Assembly (NCBI GenBank): GCA_905235425.1
Contig: CAJOKY010000003.1
Coordinates: 1 to 30,860 of the forward strand
Reading direction: 5' to 3'
From: an uncultured Selenomonadaceae bacterium
Lineage (GTDB): Bacteria; Bacillota; Negativicutes; Selenomonadales; Selenomonadaceae
DNA: 30,860 nucleotides
Shown here: one piece after another, positions 29,909-30,860 of the stretch
Layout of the letters: each line of letters opens with the position of its first letter
Position numbering within the stretch: the stretch's first letter is position 1
Translations under genes and position numbers: made by a program
The notes under the pieces: generated by a model
The model's input: only the letters and a program-made list of their open reading frames with translations
The model's database searches: none
What the model was told of the DNA's origin: nothing

Positions 29909-30833
29909 TGTTAAGCCTCCTATTAAATTCTGCAACTTCTTCAGTCGTAAATTCCACGCGCATGGACTTCCACCTATCGTGCAACCAAAACCATTCTTCG
30001 GGATATCGGCGTATATGTTCTTCGGTAAGCGTCGCCAATTTCTGCGTCATATTTTGAATATCTGCGCGTTTATCTGAAGTCTTTTCAACGCTAAGCGGCG
30101 GATAAACCTCAAGCGTATGAGTGCCGTCGGAATTTTTATGCATAAACGCGGGAAAAATCGGTATGGATTTAAAGCGTGACATTGACGCCGCGCCGGTCAC
30201 GTAATTTGTAGCGCGATTAAAAAACTTCACAATAACGCCGTCATGCCGTCCCACGTCTTGATCCATAATTAAGCCGATAAAATGTCCCTCGTCCATCATC
30301 TTGTACATTTCGCGTACGCCGCTCCGGTACGTAATGTGCATACCAATCAGTGTGCGAAATTCATTAATAAATTTATCCGCGCCTTCAGACTTTTGTTTTT
30401 TCGCCACGCCTACAAGAGGTATGCCGTACTGCGCGAAGGCACCGCCCATAAGTTCCCAATTATCGCTGTGACAAGTTGCAATTACCGCGCCGCGCCCCTG
30501 CCTTTCGGCGGAGTTTATGTAATTCGTCAAATGCTCCAAGCCGATAATTTTCACGTGACTTTTCATCATATTTTTAAGACGCGGAAAATTCATTACTTCC
30601 ATTGCCAAAGGGCCTAGATTAACCGTGCTGATTTTTGCAATACGCGCAGATTCACTTTCATCAATGTTAAGGCATTGACGAATATTTTCAAGCGCGATTT
30701 TTTTTCTCTTTGCAGGTAGGAAAATCCACATTAGCGTTGCAAGACCTCTGCCGATCGCGAAACAAACGCTAAGCGGCAGGCGACATAATATCCAACTTAA
30801 AAATTTTAGAAATTTATATTCGATATCATTCAA
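29901..30833 (-). CDS. Lipid A / lysophospholipid acyltransferase (LpxL/HtrB family)
   Basis: 310 aa, the length of LpxL/LpxM. These inner-membrane enzymes transfer an acyl chain from acyl-ACP onto the Kdo2-lipid A precursor. Seen: an N-terminal hydrophobic helix (about 10-40, WILCRLPLSVCFAIGRGLA) for membrane attachment; the catalytic H-x4-E motif in ATCHSDNWELMG (His 122, Glu 127); IMDQDVGRHDGVIVKFF; and the C-terminal YPEEWFWLHDRWK typical of the family. ATG at 30833 follows GAAGGTTGA. The gene starts 27 bp from the window edge, so upstream envelope genes probably continue beyond it. It indicates an outer membrane with LPS in an otherwise Firmicute-like genome. It cannot be told from sequence which acyl position or whether a non-lipid A acceptor is used. 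Confidence 0.88.
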   Translation of the reverse strand: MNDIEYKFLKFLSWILCRLPLSVCFAIGRGLATLMWIFLPAKRKKIALENIRQCLNIDESESARIAKISTVNLGPLAMEVMNFPRLKNMMKSHVKIIGLEHLTNYINSAERQGRGAVIATCHSDNWELMGGAFAQYGIPLVGVAKKQKSEGADKFINEFRTLIGMHITYRSGVREMYKMMDEGHFIGLIMDQDVGRHDGVIVKFFNRATNYVTGAASMSRFKSIPIFPAFMHKNSDGTHTLEVYPPLSVEKTSDKRADIQNMTQKLATLTEEHIRRYPEEWFWLHDRWKSMRVEFTTEEVAEFNRRLNIE

Positions 30834-30860
30834 CCTTCAATTCAAATTTTAGCGGTTAGC

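Noticed and set aside
28844..29935. ATG at 29935 as start of the GT2 gene
   Set aside because: It is inside the acyltransferase gene and without an SD; the TTG at 29908 has AGGAGG at the right distance and starts directly before the GT-A fold.

Overview
The window looks like the chromosome of an AT-rich, outer-membrane-bearing Firmicute, most likely a member of the Negativicutes (Selenomonas-like anaerobes). The reasons are a lipid A-type (LpxL/HtrB) acyltransferase, which implies an LPS-containing outer membrane, combined with strong Firmicute-style AGGAGG ribosome binding sites, frequent TTG starts and AT-rich codon use. This assignment is an inference.

Layout. (i) 2-1312: the 3' end of an unknown gene and a putative DXD glycosyltransferase-like gene. 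(ii) 1381-24276: about 23 kb of tightly packed + strand genes, with two 4-bp ATGA overlaps and mostly 2-24 bp gaps, interrupted only by two blocks of low-complexity intergenic repeat. It encodes five different Hsp70/actin-fold ATPases (1067, 527, 502, 687 and 959 aa), one of them a DnaK-VWA fusion. It also encodes a long coiled-coil protein with a GrpE-like C-terminus, two coiled-coil/linker proteins sharing a C-terminal domain (one with an N-terminal membrane anchor), and two further small or coiled-coil proteins. Inside the array sits a contractile-injection-system-like set: a PAAR-like DUF4280 tip protein, a probable sheath, a tube/Hcp-like protein, a VgrG-like spike and two or three unknown proteins that may be baseplate parts. 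(iii) 24283-26814: leuB on the - strand, a truncated DUF262 remnant, and fba (class II aldolase) with a clear promoter and terminator. (iv) 26925-30833, - strand: AEC-family permease, ribokinase, GT2 glycosyltransferase with a 9-G tract, and an LpxL-like acyltransferase.

How it may work together (inference). The sheath/tube/spike/tip genes predict a phage-tail-like injection device. I find no AAA+ ATPase (ClpV or eCIS type), no TssJLM membrane complex, and no capsid, portal, terminase or integrase. The dedicated ATPases of this locus are instead Hsp70-like proteins with a GrpE-like partner. I recall comparable neighbourhoods in anaerobic Firmicutes under uninformative names but cannot verify this. 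A contractile machine whose assembly, cargo loading or recycling is run by an Hsp70 array is the best candidate here for a poorly described system.

No rRNA, tRNA, CRISPR array, IS element or J-domain (HPD) protein was seen.
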